From NCBI RefSeq assembly GCF_018619335.1, contig NZ_JAHHDX010000076.1, positions 28,884 to 92,883 of the forward strand: a DNA stretch of 64,000 nt, written 5' to 3'. This document shows, one piece after another, positions 16,916-25,726 of this stretch; within the stretch, counting starts at the first letter, position 1, and each line of letters starts with the position of its first letter. The notes under the pieces are model-generated. The model was not told the DNA's origin and did no database searches. It was given only the letters and a program-made list of their open reading frames with translations. Source of the stretch: Alteromonas sp. ALT199. Its GTDB lineage: Bacteria > Pseudomonadota > Gammaproteobacteria > Enterobacterales > Alteromonadaceae. Position numbers and translations under genes: made by a program.

Positions 16916-17641
16916 ATGAACTACAAAATTCTAACCGTTGAGGATGAGCCAGATATAGCTGAGCTCATTCGCGTTAATCTAATTGAATTAGGGGCTGATA
17001 TTACTATCTGTTCTGACGGCAGGCAGGCGCTTGATGTAGCGCTTACTAATGATTTTGACGTGATTATTCTCGATGTCATGCTTCCCTCTATGAGCGGGTT
17101 AGATATTTGCCGTACTTTAAGACAGCAAAAGCCAGCGCAAGCCATATTAATGCTAACTTCGAAGGACTCAGAGACTGATAGGGTACTCGGCCTTGAGTTA
17201 GGGGCAGATGATTATATGTCAAAGCCCTTCAGCGTAAGAGAGCTTCAGGCGAGGGTGAGAGCACAGCTGCGCAAGGTAGACTTAGTACATCAATTGGAAG
17301 AAAAGAGTGTAAACGATGATGTGGCGGAACAGATTGCATTTGGCCAATTTACGATAAACGCACAAACTCGAAGTGTAAAAAGAGGGCGAGAATTTTTGGA
17401 ATTAACAGCCACAGAGTTCGATTTGCTTTTTTACATAGCGAAGCGACCTGGGCAAGTATTCACCCGAAATCAGTTGCTTGAGTCGGTTTGGGGGTATACT
17501 CACAGTGGTTATGAGCACACAGTAAACTCGCACATTAATCGCCTACGCGCAAAGATAGAGTTTGACGCGGCCCAACCGAAAATTGTGCAAACCGTCTGGG
17601 GAGTAGGTTATAAATTTAATCCAGAAGGGTTAAATGCATGA
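16916..17641 (+). CDS. OmpR-family response regulator
   Basis: 241 residues. The receiver domain has the acidic pair E9/D10, phosphoacceptor D53 (IILDVMLP), T81 and K103. It is followed by a winged-helix DNA-binding domain with LTATEFDLLFYIAKRPGQVFTR near 165 and VWGVGYKF at the C-terminus. It overlaps the kinase gene by 4 bases (ATGA). It begins right after a strong terminator with little room for its own promoter, so expression may depend on read-through or on a promoter inside the spondin gene. The spondin pair is the obvious candidate target. Confidence 0.93.
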   Translation: MNYKILTVEDEPDIAELIRVNLIELGADITICSDGRQALDVALTNDFDVIILDVMLPSMSGLDICRTLRQQKPAQAILMLTSKDSETDRVLGLELGADDYMSKPFSVRELQARVRAQLRKVDLVHQLEEKSVNDDVAEQIAFGQFTINAQTRSVKRGREFLELTATEFDLLFYIAKRPGQVFTRNQLLESVWGYTHSGYEHTVNSHINRLRAKIEFDAAQPKIVQTVWGVGYKFNPEGLNA

Positions 17642-19119
17642 AAACGCGTTTCTATCAGCGACTTTCTTTAGTTACCATCACGGCATTTTTAATGATGACT
17701 ACCGCCTTTGTTTGGTGGTCAAATGATATGCAGACCGTCACGCGCCATCAGGCTGAACAACAGCTGCATTTGGAACTTGCAGAACACCTCGTACAAGACA
17801 ATCCATTGCTTAAAGACGGTGTTTTCGACTATGAAGGCTTGGGTAACCTGTTTCATACCTTGATGATTTTAGGGCCTAGTTTTGAGTTTTATTATTTAGA
17901 TACTGAAGGCAATATTCTTACCTATAGCGCTGAGCCTGGTAAGGTAAAGGCCAGCAAAGTTCCTTTAGAGCCAGTTCATACATTTTTAGAAAAATCTCAA
18001 GCGCTACCTATTCTCGGCAAAGACCCTAGAAACCCTGCAAAAAACAAAATATTTTCCGCATCCCCCGTGTATAAAGACAGTAATCTACAAGGGTATTTGT
18101 ATGTCATTATCGGTGGTGAGCGTTATGATTCTATTGTTGATAAGTTAACTAACAACCGCCTTTTTGCTCAGTACACTCTTATTGGAGTAACAACATTAAG
18201 TCTCTTTCTTACCATGATGGTAACACTATTCGCATTTTTAACTCGGCCTATCAACCGCCTTACCAGTGCCATGGAAAAAGTAAGAGACTCTAATTACGAC
18301 ATGCTTACTTCGGCTAATGAAAAGATGGAATGGAAGCGAGATAGTGTGGATGAAGTTCAGAAGTTGGGATGCGCATTCAATGATATGGTCGACCATATTC
18401 AAAAGCAGTTCAAAGAGCTACAAAGCATTGATGCAAGGCGTCGCGCTTTGCTTGCGGACTTGTCTCACGACTTGCGCACCCCGCTTGCAAACCTTCAGGG
18501 TTATATTGAAACGTTAGCGATAAACGATGAGAAACTAAGTGCGGAAGAACGCCAAAGGTTTATTCAGATAACTCTCAAAAACTCCCAAAATCTCAAGCGT
18601 TTAATCGATCAAATTTTTGAACTAGCCTATTTAGAAGCTGGCCAAGTAAACGTATCTAATGAACGCTTTCCAATAGGAGAGTTATTACACGATATTGCCG
18701 CTAAATTTGCTTTAAAAGCGGCAGAACATAAGATATCCCTCACGGTGGCTCCCGATAATATTGAGACAATTGTATGTACTGACATTGAAAAGTTAGAGCG
18801 AGTACTGACTAACCTAATTGGAAATGCAATTCGGCATACAAAGGCCAACGGAAGTATTGTGTTAGCCGTTCAAAACGATAAAGACGGTATCGTAGTAGAA
18901 GTTGAAGATTCTGGAATTGGTATTGAGCAAAGCGAATTACAATACATATTTGATACTCGATATCAGGCTTCAAATAGTCAAAAAGAAAGAGGAATAAACG
19001 CTGGGCTTGGACTCGCTATTTGTAAAAAACTCGTGGAAATCAATGGCTCTGTCCTCGATGTTAGAAGCACCCTAGGCAAAGGAACAACCTTCTTTTTTAA
19101 GTTGCAAAAAGCAGCGTAA
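17638..19119 (+). CDS. Membrane sensor histidine kinase
   Basis: 493 residues. It has an N-terminal membrane helix (about 10-27), a periplasmic sensor region of about 150 residues, a second helix (about 182-203), a HAMP segment (LTRPINRLTSAM), HisKA with H277 (DLSHDLRTP), and HATPase_c with NLIGNAIRHT, VEDSGIGI and GLGLAICKKL. It should autophosphorylate and signal to the adjacent OmpR-type regulator. The periplasmic sensor shows no domain I can name (LGPSFEFYYLDTEGNIL is PAS/dCache-like at most). A terminator follows. Confidence 0.93.
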   Translation: MKTRFYQRLSLVTITAFLMMTTAFVWWSNDMQTVTRHQAEQQLHLELAEHLVQDNPLLKDGVFDYEGLGNLFHTLMILGPSFEFYYLDTEGNILTYSAEPGKVKASKVPLEPVHTFLEKSQALPILGKDPRNPAKNKIFSASPVYKDSNLQGYLYVIIGGERYDSIVDKLTNNRLFAQYTLIGVTTLSLFLTMMVTLFAFLTRPINRLTSAMEKVRDSNYDMLTSANEKMEWKRDSVDEVQKLGCAFNDMVDHIQKQFKELQSIDARRRALLADLSHDLRTPLANLQGYIETLAINDEKLSAEERQRFIQITLKNSQNLKRLIDQIFELAYLEAGQVNVSNERFPIGELLHDIAAKFALKAAEHKISLTVAPDNIETIVCTDIEKLERVLTNLIGNAIRHTKANGSIVLAVQNDKDGIVVEVEDSGIGIEQSELQYIFDTRYQASNSQKERGINAGLGLAICKKLVEINGSVLDVRSTLGKGTTFFFKLQKAA

Positions 19120-19152
19120 CCTAAGTTTTGTCAGTTACGGGAAGTTTGAAAG

Positions 19153-19179
19153 GGCGAGTTCAATTTGAATCGCCTTTTT
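19153..19179 (+). terminator. Rho-independent terminator after the two-component genes
   Basis: GGCGA...TCGCC with an inner TTCA/TGAA pairing makes a hairpin with one bulge, followed by TTTTT. It lies about 35 bases past the kinase stop. Confidence 0.8.
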
Positions 19180-19258
19180 AAGCAGACTATTCCACCAATT
19201 TTTCAATTGTTGACAACGTAATCCCGCAAAATTTCGCAACATGAAAACAGTGGGTAAG

Positions 19259-19504
19259 TTACCATTCAATCTCTAACTCTAACGCACCAGGATGATCGGT
19301 TTGACCCACCATTTCCTCGTAAGGTGTACTTTGCCGTAGCCATACGTGGTCGAAATCTTTTGTATTGAAATGTTCTCTTATTTCATTAAGGCAGTGAAAC
19401 GATTTTGGCTGTGACTTATTATCTCTAACTAGAGTTCGATTTGCTCCTACACCAGTAGCGGCTAAATAGTTTCCACCTTCTATAGACTCGATATATAAAT
19501 TCAT
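19259..19504 (-). CDS. Small conserved protein (DUF6482-like)
   Basis: 81 residues from the ATG at 19504, which has AAGGG upstream; a longer in-frame version from 19582 has no such support. The pattern YIESIEGGNYLA, then a basic middle, a helical LNEIREHF and a closing EMVGQ resembles the small DUF6482 proteins, but this is recall without alignment. It is soluble, with no signal or membrane segment. It lies alone between the two-component system and a DUF2244 gene. Confidence 0.55.
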   Translation of the reverse strand: MNLYIESIEGGNYLAATGVGANRTLVRDNKSQPKSFHCLNEIREHFNTKDFDHVWLRQSTPYEEMVGQTDHPGALELEIEW

Positions 19505-19650
19505 AATGTTGCCCTTTTTATTTCGCGGCCTAATAAATTCGCGATTATTAAGTAGATAGTCGAAAACCAAGATGATGATCATTAATTTTATGTCATATAG
19601 ACGTTGGGTTAAGGTGCTTATTGCCTAGTTAGAAACCGATTAAATCTCTC

Positions 19651-20133
19651 TTACCACCACCTGTTTGTGCACACCATTACGCCAGCTTGTTTTAAACTCA
19701 AATGTAAACGCTGTTTGTCGTCTGCGTTTAAAAACGCGCCCAGTTCACACTGTTGATAATCGCTTTTTAGCAGTACGCGGGGCAGACGTTGTTTGCCTAA
19801 ATCCTCAATGAAATATAGCGAAGTACCTTGTCGAGAAAAAACGAGTAATGCTCCGTTTGAACAGCGAACAGAGATACTTCGGTAAGACACGGCCACGGAT
19901 TCCCACTGGTAGGTAGACTTAGATACTAAATGCATAATTAGCGCAAGAAGGCCTACCTCTAAACCTGCAAAAGGCAATATGATCCAAACGCCAACCAAAG
20001 ACCAAGCGATGGCGATACCACTTATAAATAGGGCAAACACCAATATCAGATGTTTGGTTTGTTGCCACGATGCCGAGCGGTTCGGTGTAAGATGCAGTTG
20101 CACGTTATGCTCAAATGTAGATACTTCAACCAT
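19651..20133 (-). CDS. DUF2244 membrane protein
   Basis: 160 residues from the ATG at 20133 (MVEVSTFEHNVQLHLTPNRS); a start at 20172 is possible but adds an unconserved leader. The DUF2244 pattern is a short cytoplasmic N-terminus with LTPNRSASW, two close membrane helices (about residues 27-70) and a C-terminal beta-rich domain with FSRQGTSLYF. Members often sit near respiratory or cytochrome oxidase genes in other bacteria, but none is adjacent here. Function is unknown. Confidence 0.75.
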   Translation of the reverse strand: MVEVSTFEHNVQLHLTPNRSASWQQTKHLILVFALFISGIAIAWSLVGVWIILPFAGLEVGLLALIMHLVSKSTYQWESVAVSYRSISVRCSNGALLVFSRQGTSLYFIEDLGKQRLPRVLLKSDYQQCELGAFLNADDKQRLHLSLKQAGVMVCTNRWW

Positions 20134-20285
20134 GCGTTCAATAAATCTTGTATAGGTTAAATGAGTAAGCAAAAGCTTATACGTAGATAGGTAACAATAG
20201 TTCGAAATTTGTACGCGCGCTAGACAGCAGTCTTGCTCAAAACTTGAGGTTATGGCGTGTGGTTGTCATATTAAGAAGGATAAGT

Positions 20286-21194
20286 GTGTTCTCTTTTATA
20301 AAACAAAGACCGGTTAAGCTGTTTGGGCTTTTTTTAGTGTGCGCATGGTTAAGTATATTGCTGGCTCAGTCATCGCCATTAGCACTTATTGAAGAGTTCG
20401 GGCTCTTTGGTGGATTAGGTGTGATAGGCGCTATATTTGCAAACGCTACAGGCGCTGGTGGCGGTGTTGTGTTTGTTCCATTTTTCAATTATCTGTCTTT
20501 CTCACCTCAAAGTGTAGTCGCCACCAGTTTTGCAATTCAATGCTGTGGTATGACGGCTGGCGCATTAACTTGGGCAACTTACTATAAAAGACAGCACAAG
20601 CACGATGACTACTGGAAAGCGTTGCCGAGCGCACTAATGCTAACCATACCTTCATCAATTTGCGGTATAGGGTTTGCGCAATATTCCTCGCAAAGTAAGT
20701 TACTGCTTGAACATTTATGGGGCGGAGCTAATAACCTACATTTTGCTTTTGGCAGCTTTTCCGTACTTTTGGCGATGGCCATTTTTGCGTCGATTCCGCT
20801 AATGAAACGCACTCATTTTAAGAATGATTTACAAACAAAAGACTTAGTGTTTTTACCCTTCATTGGTTTTTTGGGCGGAATTATTACTGCCTGGCTTTCG
20901 GTGGGGGTCGGAGAGTTAGTCGCTGTTTACCTCATAATTCGCGGATTTAATGTCACCATGTCTATCGCTATAGCCGTTATTTTATCGGCGTTCACCGTGT
21001 GGTCTGCATTGCCGTATCACGCTTTTATTGGCGAGTCTGTGATATGGCACGTTGTTCTGTTTGCGGGGGCTGGTGCAATTATTGGGGGAATGATTGCGAA
21101 ATATGTAGTTTTGGCATTTTCTGTTCAGCGTCTAAAACTTTTTTTCGGCATATGGGTACTAATTTTAGGTGTTACAAGTTTACCAATATTTTAA
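20286..21194 (+). CDS. TSUP-family (TauE/SafE-like) permease
   Basis: 302 residues from a GTG at 20286 with AAGGA five bases upstream. Eight or more membrane helices are visible. The glycine-rich IFANATGAGGGVVFVPFFNYL near 60 and the paired GFLGGIITAWLSVGVGELVAVYL in the second half are the two inverted repeat signatures of TauE/SafE permeases, which export or import sulfur oxyanions and organosulfonates. The GVGELVAVYL segment is frequent in this family. The substrate cannot be assigned, and the neighbours do not help. Confidence 0.82.
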   Translation: MFSFIKQRPVKLFGLFLVCAWLSILLAQSSPLALIEEFGLFGGLGVIGAIFANATGAGGGVVFVPFFNYLSFSPQSVVATSFAIQCCGMTAGALTWATYYKRQHKHDDYWKALPSALMLTIPSSICGIGFAQYSSQSKLLLEHLWGGANNLHFAFGSFSVLLAMAIFASIPLMKRTHFKNDLQTKDLVFLPFIGFLGGIITAWLSVGVGELVAVYLIIRGFNVTMSIAIAVILSAFTVWSALPYHAFIGESVIWHVVLFAGAGAIIGGMIAKYVVLAFSVQRLKLFFGIWVLILGVTSLPIF

Positions 21195-21292
21195 GTGTGT
21201 CTATCGCTGTTACTCCAAACGGTAGCGCCTAAAGTGGTGCGTGTGATGCGAGTTCTTCTTTAAAAACGCTAATCTGCAAAAGGAAAGATAAT

Positions 21293-22597
21293 ATGGATAT
21301 CAATCCTGTACCTCAGAAACGCTATAACGTACGTCAGCCAGAATGGTCATCTCATGCGGTTATTTATCAAGTTAACACTCGGCAGTTTTCAGAAGAAAGT
21401 AATTTTGAGGGGGTGAGAAAAGGATTAGCGCATATCAAATCGTTGGGAGCGGATATTGTTTGGTTAATGCCTGTGTATCCTATTGGCGAAAAGAACAGAA
21501 AAGGTGAACTTGGTAGCCCCTATGCCGTTAAAGACTACTTGGCCATTAACCCAGAATTTGGTAGCGAAGAAGATTTCAAAGCGCTGGTGGACGAAGCGCA
21601 CCGGCTATCTCTCAAAGTCATTATAGACTGGGTGCCCAATCACAGCGCGTGGGATAACCCTTTGGTTGAACAACATCCCGAGTGGTACGCCAAAGACTAC
21701 AAGGGGGATTTTCGTCCTTCGCCGTGGTGGGATTGGAGCGATATTATTGAGTTTGATTATGAACACATTGGCCTTCGAAAATACATGATTAATGCATTGT
21801 GCTACTGGGTTGAAAAGTTTGATATCGATGGGTTTCGTTGTGATGTAGCTGGGTATGTCCCCAACGATTTTTGGCAGCAAGCAGTGCAAACGCTAAGCGC
21901 AATCAGACCAGTCTTCATGTTGGCTGAATGGGAGAATCGAGATCTTCACGAAAATGCGTTCAATATGACCTATGCATGGAGCTGGAATGAAACACTTCAT
22001 GAGCTCGCTCACGGAAAGTGCTCACTAGATAGATTGCGTAAATATTATTCGTGGAACGAACGCAGCTGGCCTCTCTCAGCTTACAGAATGACCTTTGTTA
22101 GTAATCACGATAAAAATGCTTGGGATGGCACCCAGCGCGAGCAATTTGGCGATGCGCTTGAAGCTTGCATTGCTTTGTCTGTCATCGGTGAGGGAATGCC
22201 GCTTATTCACAACGGACAGGAAGCGGGAGAAACCAAACGGTTAGCATTCTTTGAACGCGATCCAATAGCGTGGCAAGACCATGAAATTGGCGCCTTGTAT
22301 CGCAAGCTTATTGCACTTAAAAAATCTAAAGCGGTATTAGGAAACGGAGAGTATGGCGCAAGGATGATTCAGGTCCCAAACTCAAGAATGGACAAGGTTT
22401 TTAGCTTTTTACGTCATAACGAGCGGGAAAAAGTGTTTGTTGTTATTAACTTTTCAAGCGAGCAGGTAGAAGTAACCTTCGAAGAACCGCTATTTCAAGG
22501 TGAATACACGCATTGGGACACTGACAAACGGCGAGTATTTAAATCTAACTCCCTCTGTAAACTTGCGCCTTGGCACTTTGAAGTATGGGTGGCTTGA
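21293..22597 (+). CDS. GH13 alpha-amylase-family glycosidase
   Basis: 434 residues. A TIM-barrel GH13 enzyme with the four usual regions: DWVPNHS near 108, GFRCDVAG with nucleophile D184, LAEWEN with acid/base E212, and SNHDKN with transition-state D273. A short C-terminal beta domain follows. There is no signal peptide, so it should be cytoplasmic and act on imported maltodextrin or a similar alpha-glucoside. It is compact, lacking extra starch-binding modules. It stands alone with an AAGGA RBS, and no maltose transport or regulator gene is adjacent. Confidence 0.9.
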   Translation: MDINPVPQKRYNVRQPEWSSHAVIYQVNTRQFSEESNFEGVRKGLAHIKSLGADIVWLMPVYPIGEKNRKGELGSPYAVKDYLAINPEFGSEEDFKALVDEAHRLSLKVIIDWVPNHSAWDNPLVEQHPEWYAKDYKGDFRPSPWWDWSDIIEFDYEHIGLRKYMINALCYWVEKFDIDGFRCDVAGYVPNDFWQQAVQTLSAIRPVFMLAEWENRDLHENAFNMTYAWSWNETLHELAHGKCSLDRLRKYYSWNERSWPLSAYRMTFVSNHDKNAWDGTQREQFGDALEACIALSVIGEGMPLIHNGQEAGETKRLAFFERDPIAWQDHEIGALYRKLIALKKSKAVLGNGEYGARMIQVPNSRMDKVFSFLRHNEREKVFVVINFSSEQVEVTFEEPLFQGEYTHWDTDKRRVFKSNSLCKLAPWHFEVWVA

Positions 22598-22682
22598 AGT
22601 TTTGATCGTTTAGGGCTGCCTTCGACTACAAAGGGTAGATGAGTGATTTCATCTTTTACTAGGTAAAAATTAAGGACGAACT

Positions 22683-22901
22683 ATGACCGCGAATGATTCA
22701 ACTGAAAAAACAGAAGACCGCTCTTTAAATAATCATGCTGCGCTAAAGACTTCTATTGCCAATGGAGATGTAGAAGAGGTTAAGGCGCGACTCGAAGGCC
22801 ATACTTTAAATAAGCTAGAAAAAGGTTACTTGATAGATCTCGCCCGGTTAAGTGGTAACAGTGATATAGAGAAAGTGATTAAATCCACGCCCGAAAGTTA
22901 A
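22683..22901 (+). CDS. Small hypothetical protein
   Basis: 72 residues with an AAGGACGA ribosome site. The central LKTSIANGDVEEVKARLEGHTLNKLEKGYLI has the spacing of a single ankyrin-like helix pair (A-x-x-G-x-x-x-x-V-x-x-L), and a short acidic tail follows. It is soluble. It is followed at once by a terminator and sits 86 bases after the GH13 gene. I do not recognise a named family. Confidence 0.55.
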   Translation: MTANDSTEKTEDRSLNNHAALKTSIANGDVEEVKARLEGHTLNKLEKGYLIDLARLSGNSDIEKVIKSTPES

Positions 22902-22953
22902 AGGCTCATTTGTTGGAAGTCAGTTCCCTTTTACAACAGAAAGGAGCCTTTCT
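22899..22953 (+). terminator. Rho-independent terminator
   Basis: AAAGGCTC...GAGCCTTT with a second paired segment (TGTTG/CAACA) inside, then TTCTT. It starts at the stop codon of the small protein. Confidence 0.75.
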
Positions 22954-23180
22954 TACTTTGCACATACTCACTTCGAGCTATTTAAATCGGTTTTGCCGGT
23001 GCATATTTTGTTTAAGGCTTTAAACTTCAGATTTAATGGGCTTTTCGAGTTTTAGAGAGGGCGTAGGCAACACCAAAGCCTGAACAGCTTCCCACTAAAA
23101 GATCTGACAAGGGATGTGCATCACGCTTAGTCCTCGGCTTCCCAATAACTGCAGTGGCAGCTAAGCCCGTCTCTGACGCT
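22954..23180 (+). other. Intergenic stretch without a supported gene
   Basis: This stretch lies between two terminators. On the minus strand a stop-free frame of about 60 codons continues directly past the TAG of the EF-hand gene to about 23036. It has an alanine/leucine-rich start and a GSCSGFGVAYAL-like segment, but no start codon or RBS of its own. It could be a gene remnant or chance. Confidence 0.4.
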
Positions 23181-23206
23181 AAAAGAGCCGCTAATGCGGC
23201 TCTTTT
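23181..23206 (-). terminator. Terminator of the EF-hand gene, possibly bidirectional
   Basis: AAAAGAGCCGC and GCGGCTCTTTT form an 11-bp stem with a 4-base loop. The A and T flanks allow function on both strands. It sits just past the minus-strand EF-hand gene. Confidence 0.85.
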
Positions 23207-23218
23207 CTTACTTCGCTG

Positions 23219-23914
23219 CTATTCTTCCGAGTTATCTTCATGTTGTACTTCGGACGTACGCTGATAACGCTTAAATTCCGTTTGTGTAATTAGTTCATCG
23301 TCATTTAAGTCGATTTTGTCGAAGTCGCGTGTTACGCCACTTCTTGAGGCTTCAGCTTTGGTAAGTTCGCCATCGCTGTTAGCGTCCATCCTCTCGAATT
23401 TGCTACGCGCAATCACCGCTTCATCTGCGATAACCGTCTTATCGTTAACAACCGTATCTTCCGCGACCTTTTCAACGTTTGTTTTTTTTAAGTTTCCATT
23501 GGCTTTCAGATCTGTCTCAGCTCTTAGTTCGTGGGTTAGCCTCTTGTCTTGCGTCGCAGCAACCATTTCATCTATATCGGAATCAACCTTAACTGTCGTA
23601 TTCATCGTACCTTCAGTACCCATGCTTTCTTTCATCGACTTTACCGTAGCGAGCACTTCATCATCGAAATGTTGAGGATGCTTCATAACATGAGAATTAA
23701 ACTCTTCAACTGAAAGTTGCATGTCTGAATTAGCATCAATTTTCGAGAAATGCGCATGAATCTCATCGTCGTCAGCTTCTTCGCGTGAGATGTAGCCATT
23801 ATCGTCGTTGTCTAAATCGACGAACGTAGTGTCGATTTTTTCCATATTGTCGCCAGCAAATGCACCAGCAGACAGAGCGGCACTAATTAATGTAGCAATA
23901 GTTAACTTTTTCAT
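23219..23914 (-). CDS. Secreted EF-hand calcium-binding protein
   Basis: 231 residues with a Sec signal peptide (cleavage after AGAFA, A20). Four EF-hand loops are visible in two pairs: DLDNDDNGYISREE (33-46) and DANSDMQLSVEE (60-71), then DANSDGELTKAE near 176 and DLNDDELITQTE near 200. An acidic, coiled linker of about 90 residues joins them. The loops have the Asp/Asn/Gly pattern for calcium binding. The product is probably periplasmic or exported and could act as a calcium sensor or buffer. It is strongly acidic and highly hydrophilic. RBS AAGGAG; own terminator. Confidence 0.85.
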   Translation of the reverse strand: MKKLTIATLISAALSAGAFAGDNMEKIDTTFVDLDNDDNGYISREEADDDEIHAHFSKIDANSDMQLSVEEFNSHVMKHPQHFDDEVLATVKSMKESMGTEGTMNTTVKVDSDIDEMVAATQDKRLTHELRAETDLKANGNLKKTNVEKVAEDTVVNDKTVIADEAVIARSKFERMDANSDGELTKAEASRSGVTRDFDKIDLNDDELITQTEFKRYQRTSEVQHEDNSEE

Positions 23915-24231
23915 ATCTTACTCCTTGGTTTTCGGCCTCCATACTGCTTAAAAACGGAGGAGAGAATTCATAAGGAAATATTCATGGTACATGCCATTTG
24001 TGAAAATGTTATTCAAAACAGTGGTTTGAGGTTCTTGTGGGAGAGCATATGTGAATGTGTATTGCGAGTTCTTTAGGTTATTCTGCAAATGTTACTCACT
24101 GTTTTTAACAAATTTCGAACAACTGAACGTAAGGAACATTGAAATACCTCAGGTACTATTTTGATTTGAAGTACTATCATTTTTGTAATATCGACGTAGA
24201 ATCCGCGCACCTCAATTTCGAAGTGATATTT
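23915..24231 (+). other. Divergent intergenic region
   Basis: 317 bases between the EF-hand gene (minus) and the CDF transporter (plus). It must hold both promoters, but I see no convincing hexamers. A TTG at 24139 with AAGGA upstream would add 31 unconserved residues to the transporter and is not preferred. Confidence 0.4.
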
Positions 24232-25152
24232 ATGGACGTTGGTTTCCATCACCTTGAAGAAAAGCGTTTGTTAACGCTCTCTTTTTATATTGCTGGCGCA
24301 TTTGTGTTCATTGCGCTTGGTTTTGCCATTTTAACGAGTTCAGGCGCCATTTTATTTGATGCTGCGTACTCGTTAATCGCTTTTGTTATGTCAATGCTGA
24401 CACTGAAAGTCGCTAACTTAGTTCAACGTCCTGATGACGACCGTTTCCATTTTGGTTATACGGCGATTGAACCTGCGCTAAACATGTTTAAGTCGCTCAT
24501 TATCATTGCTACGTGCATGTATGCCGTCGCAAGTTCTGTTCAGAGTTTGTTGGCGGGTGGGCAAGCTGCTGAATATGGCATTGGCATGGTCTACGGTGTG
24601 GTAGCGACCTTAGGCTGCTTTGGTATTTCTCTTTACATGCGCGTGAAGGGAAAGCACTTGTTATCGGACTTGGTGAAAGTTGACTCCCATACTTGGATGA
24701 TAGACGGTGTGTTGAGTGCATCCATTTTGTTCGCTTTCATTTTGGCCTTTGCATTAGAGTTCACCGAATATAAAACCTTGTCTCCCTATATTGACCCTGT
24801 TCTGTTGATCATTCTAGGTTCGGCAATGTTGCCCGTTCCTTTTAAGATTTTACGTGAAAGTCTTAACGAGGTAATTAATAAGGCCCCACCGGAAGCGATT
24901 TCGGCAGTGATTGAAAAGAAATTCAAAAAGACGTTGGCAAACGTACCGTATGAACATGTGGAAGTGCGGATTAGCAAACGGGGTAGGGATGTTTATCTTT
25001 TAGTCCACATTATTGTGGATGATGCATTCTCGATTGCTACAATCAGTGAGTTAGACGAAATTCGATTGAAATGTGAAGCAGAAATGCGCGAGTGGGACCC
25101 TGCAATTATTATGGATATCCTGTTCATAAAAGACCCTGAACTTGCAGAATAG
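24232..25152 (+). CDS. Cation diffusion facilitator (CDF) metal transporter
   Basis: 306 residues from the ATG at 24232, where conservation begins. Six membrane helices are followed by a cytoplasmic C-terminal ferredoxin-like domain (from about 215; HVEVRISKRGRDVYLLVHIIV). CDF marks include the second helix ILFDAAYSLIAFVMSML with the metal-site Asp, the DDRFHFGYTAIEP loop, and HTWMIDGVLSA in the fifth helix. The family exports Zn, Fe, Mn or Co in exchange for protons. The metal is not clear from the sequence. It resembles the group of larger-loop transporters with a VDSHTWMIDG motif. Confidence 0.85.
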   Translation: MDVGFHHLEEKRLLTLSFYIAGAFVFIALGFAILTSSGAILFDAAYSLIAFVMSMLTLKVANLVQRPDDDRFHFGYTAIEPALNMFKSLIIIATCMYAVASSVQSLLAGGQAAEYGIGMVYGVVATLGCFGISLYMRVKGKHLLSDLVKVDSHTWMIDGVLSASILFAFILAFALEFTEYKTLSPYIDPVLLIILGSAMLPVPFKILRESLNEVINKAPPEAISAVIEKKFKKTLANVPYEHVEVRISKRGRDVYLLVHIIVDDAFSIATISELDEIRLKCEAEMREWDPAIIMDILFIKDPELAE

Positions 25153-25159
25153 TTAATTC

Positions 25160-25189
25160 GAGTAAATGAGGTAATTACCTCATTTACTC
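25160..25189. repeat. Perfect 30-bp palindrome
   Basis: Two 15-base arms (25160-25174 and 25175-25189) are exact inverted copies meeting at AATT. It lies 8 bases past the CDF stop, without a T run on either side. It could be a hairpin that stabilises the mRNA end, a factor-assisted terminator or a protein site. Confidence 0.9.
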
Positions 25190-25256
25190 CACAACTTAAC
25201 TGGTAAAATCCTCAAAATTTTCCGATAATCAAATCTTTAAGCTATTCAAAGATGTG

Positions 25257-25589
25257 ATGGAAACGCGACTTCCGCTATACAAAAAGCTGCTAGTAATGTA
25301 CCGCATAGAACCTGGGTGTCTTGGGCCGCAAGGTGCTGACTATGTCGAGGAGTTCTGTGTTTTTGCTAAAAAGAAGCTAAAAGACAACAATGGTCACTGT
25401 TTGCGGTGGACCATTAAGCCCCGTTACGACAAAACACTACCTGAGCTTGAATTTCAGATAAAAAATGCCGTACTTTCCCGTGATAATGCGGCTAAATATA
25501 TGGATAGTTTTGGTATCGATATCGACGCTTTTGAAGAAGAACTTGAAGAATCACTCGCCGATTTAGTTGACGCTTTTTTTGAACGTTAA
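25257..25589 (+). CDS. Conserved hypothetical protein
   Basis: 110 residues from the ATG at 25257; a GTG codon immediately precedes it and could also serve. A small soluble protein: basic helix LPLYKKLLVMYRIEPGCLGPQG, a region with FCVFAKKKLKD and CLRWTIKPRYDKTLPELEFQI, then an acidic helical C-terminus (FEEELEESLADLVDAFFER). Three cysteines are present but there is no metal motif. It looks like a globular housekeeping-type protein of gammaproteobacteria, but I cannot name it. It lies before yoaA. Confidence 0.6.
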   Translation: METRLPLYKKLLVMYRIEPGCLGPQGADYVEEFCVFAKKKLKDNNGHCLRWTIKPRYDKTLPELEFQIKNAVLSRDNAAKYMDSFGIDIDAFEEELEESLADLVDAFFER

Positions 25590-25726
25590 CTTGGGCCCTA
25601 GCAATATTCGAAAAGCTATATCACTGCGAATACAGTCGTTAAAATGTAAACCTTTAATGGGCATTCTATAGCCTTTTTGGCATAATGCGCGGCCTAACAT
25701 AGAAAAGTAATGACAGCGCTTAAACA

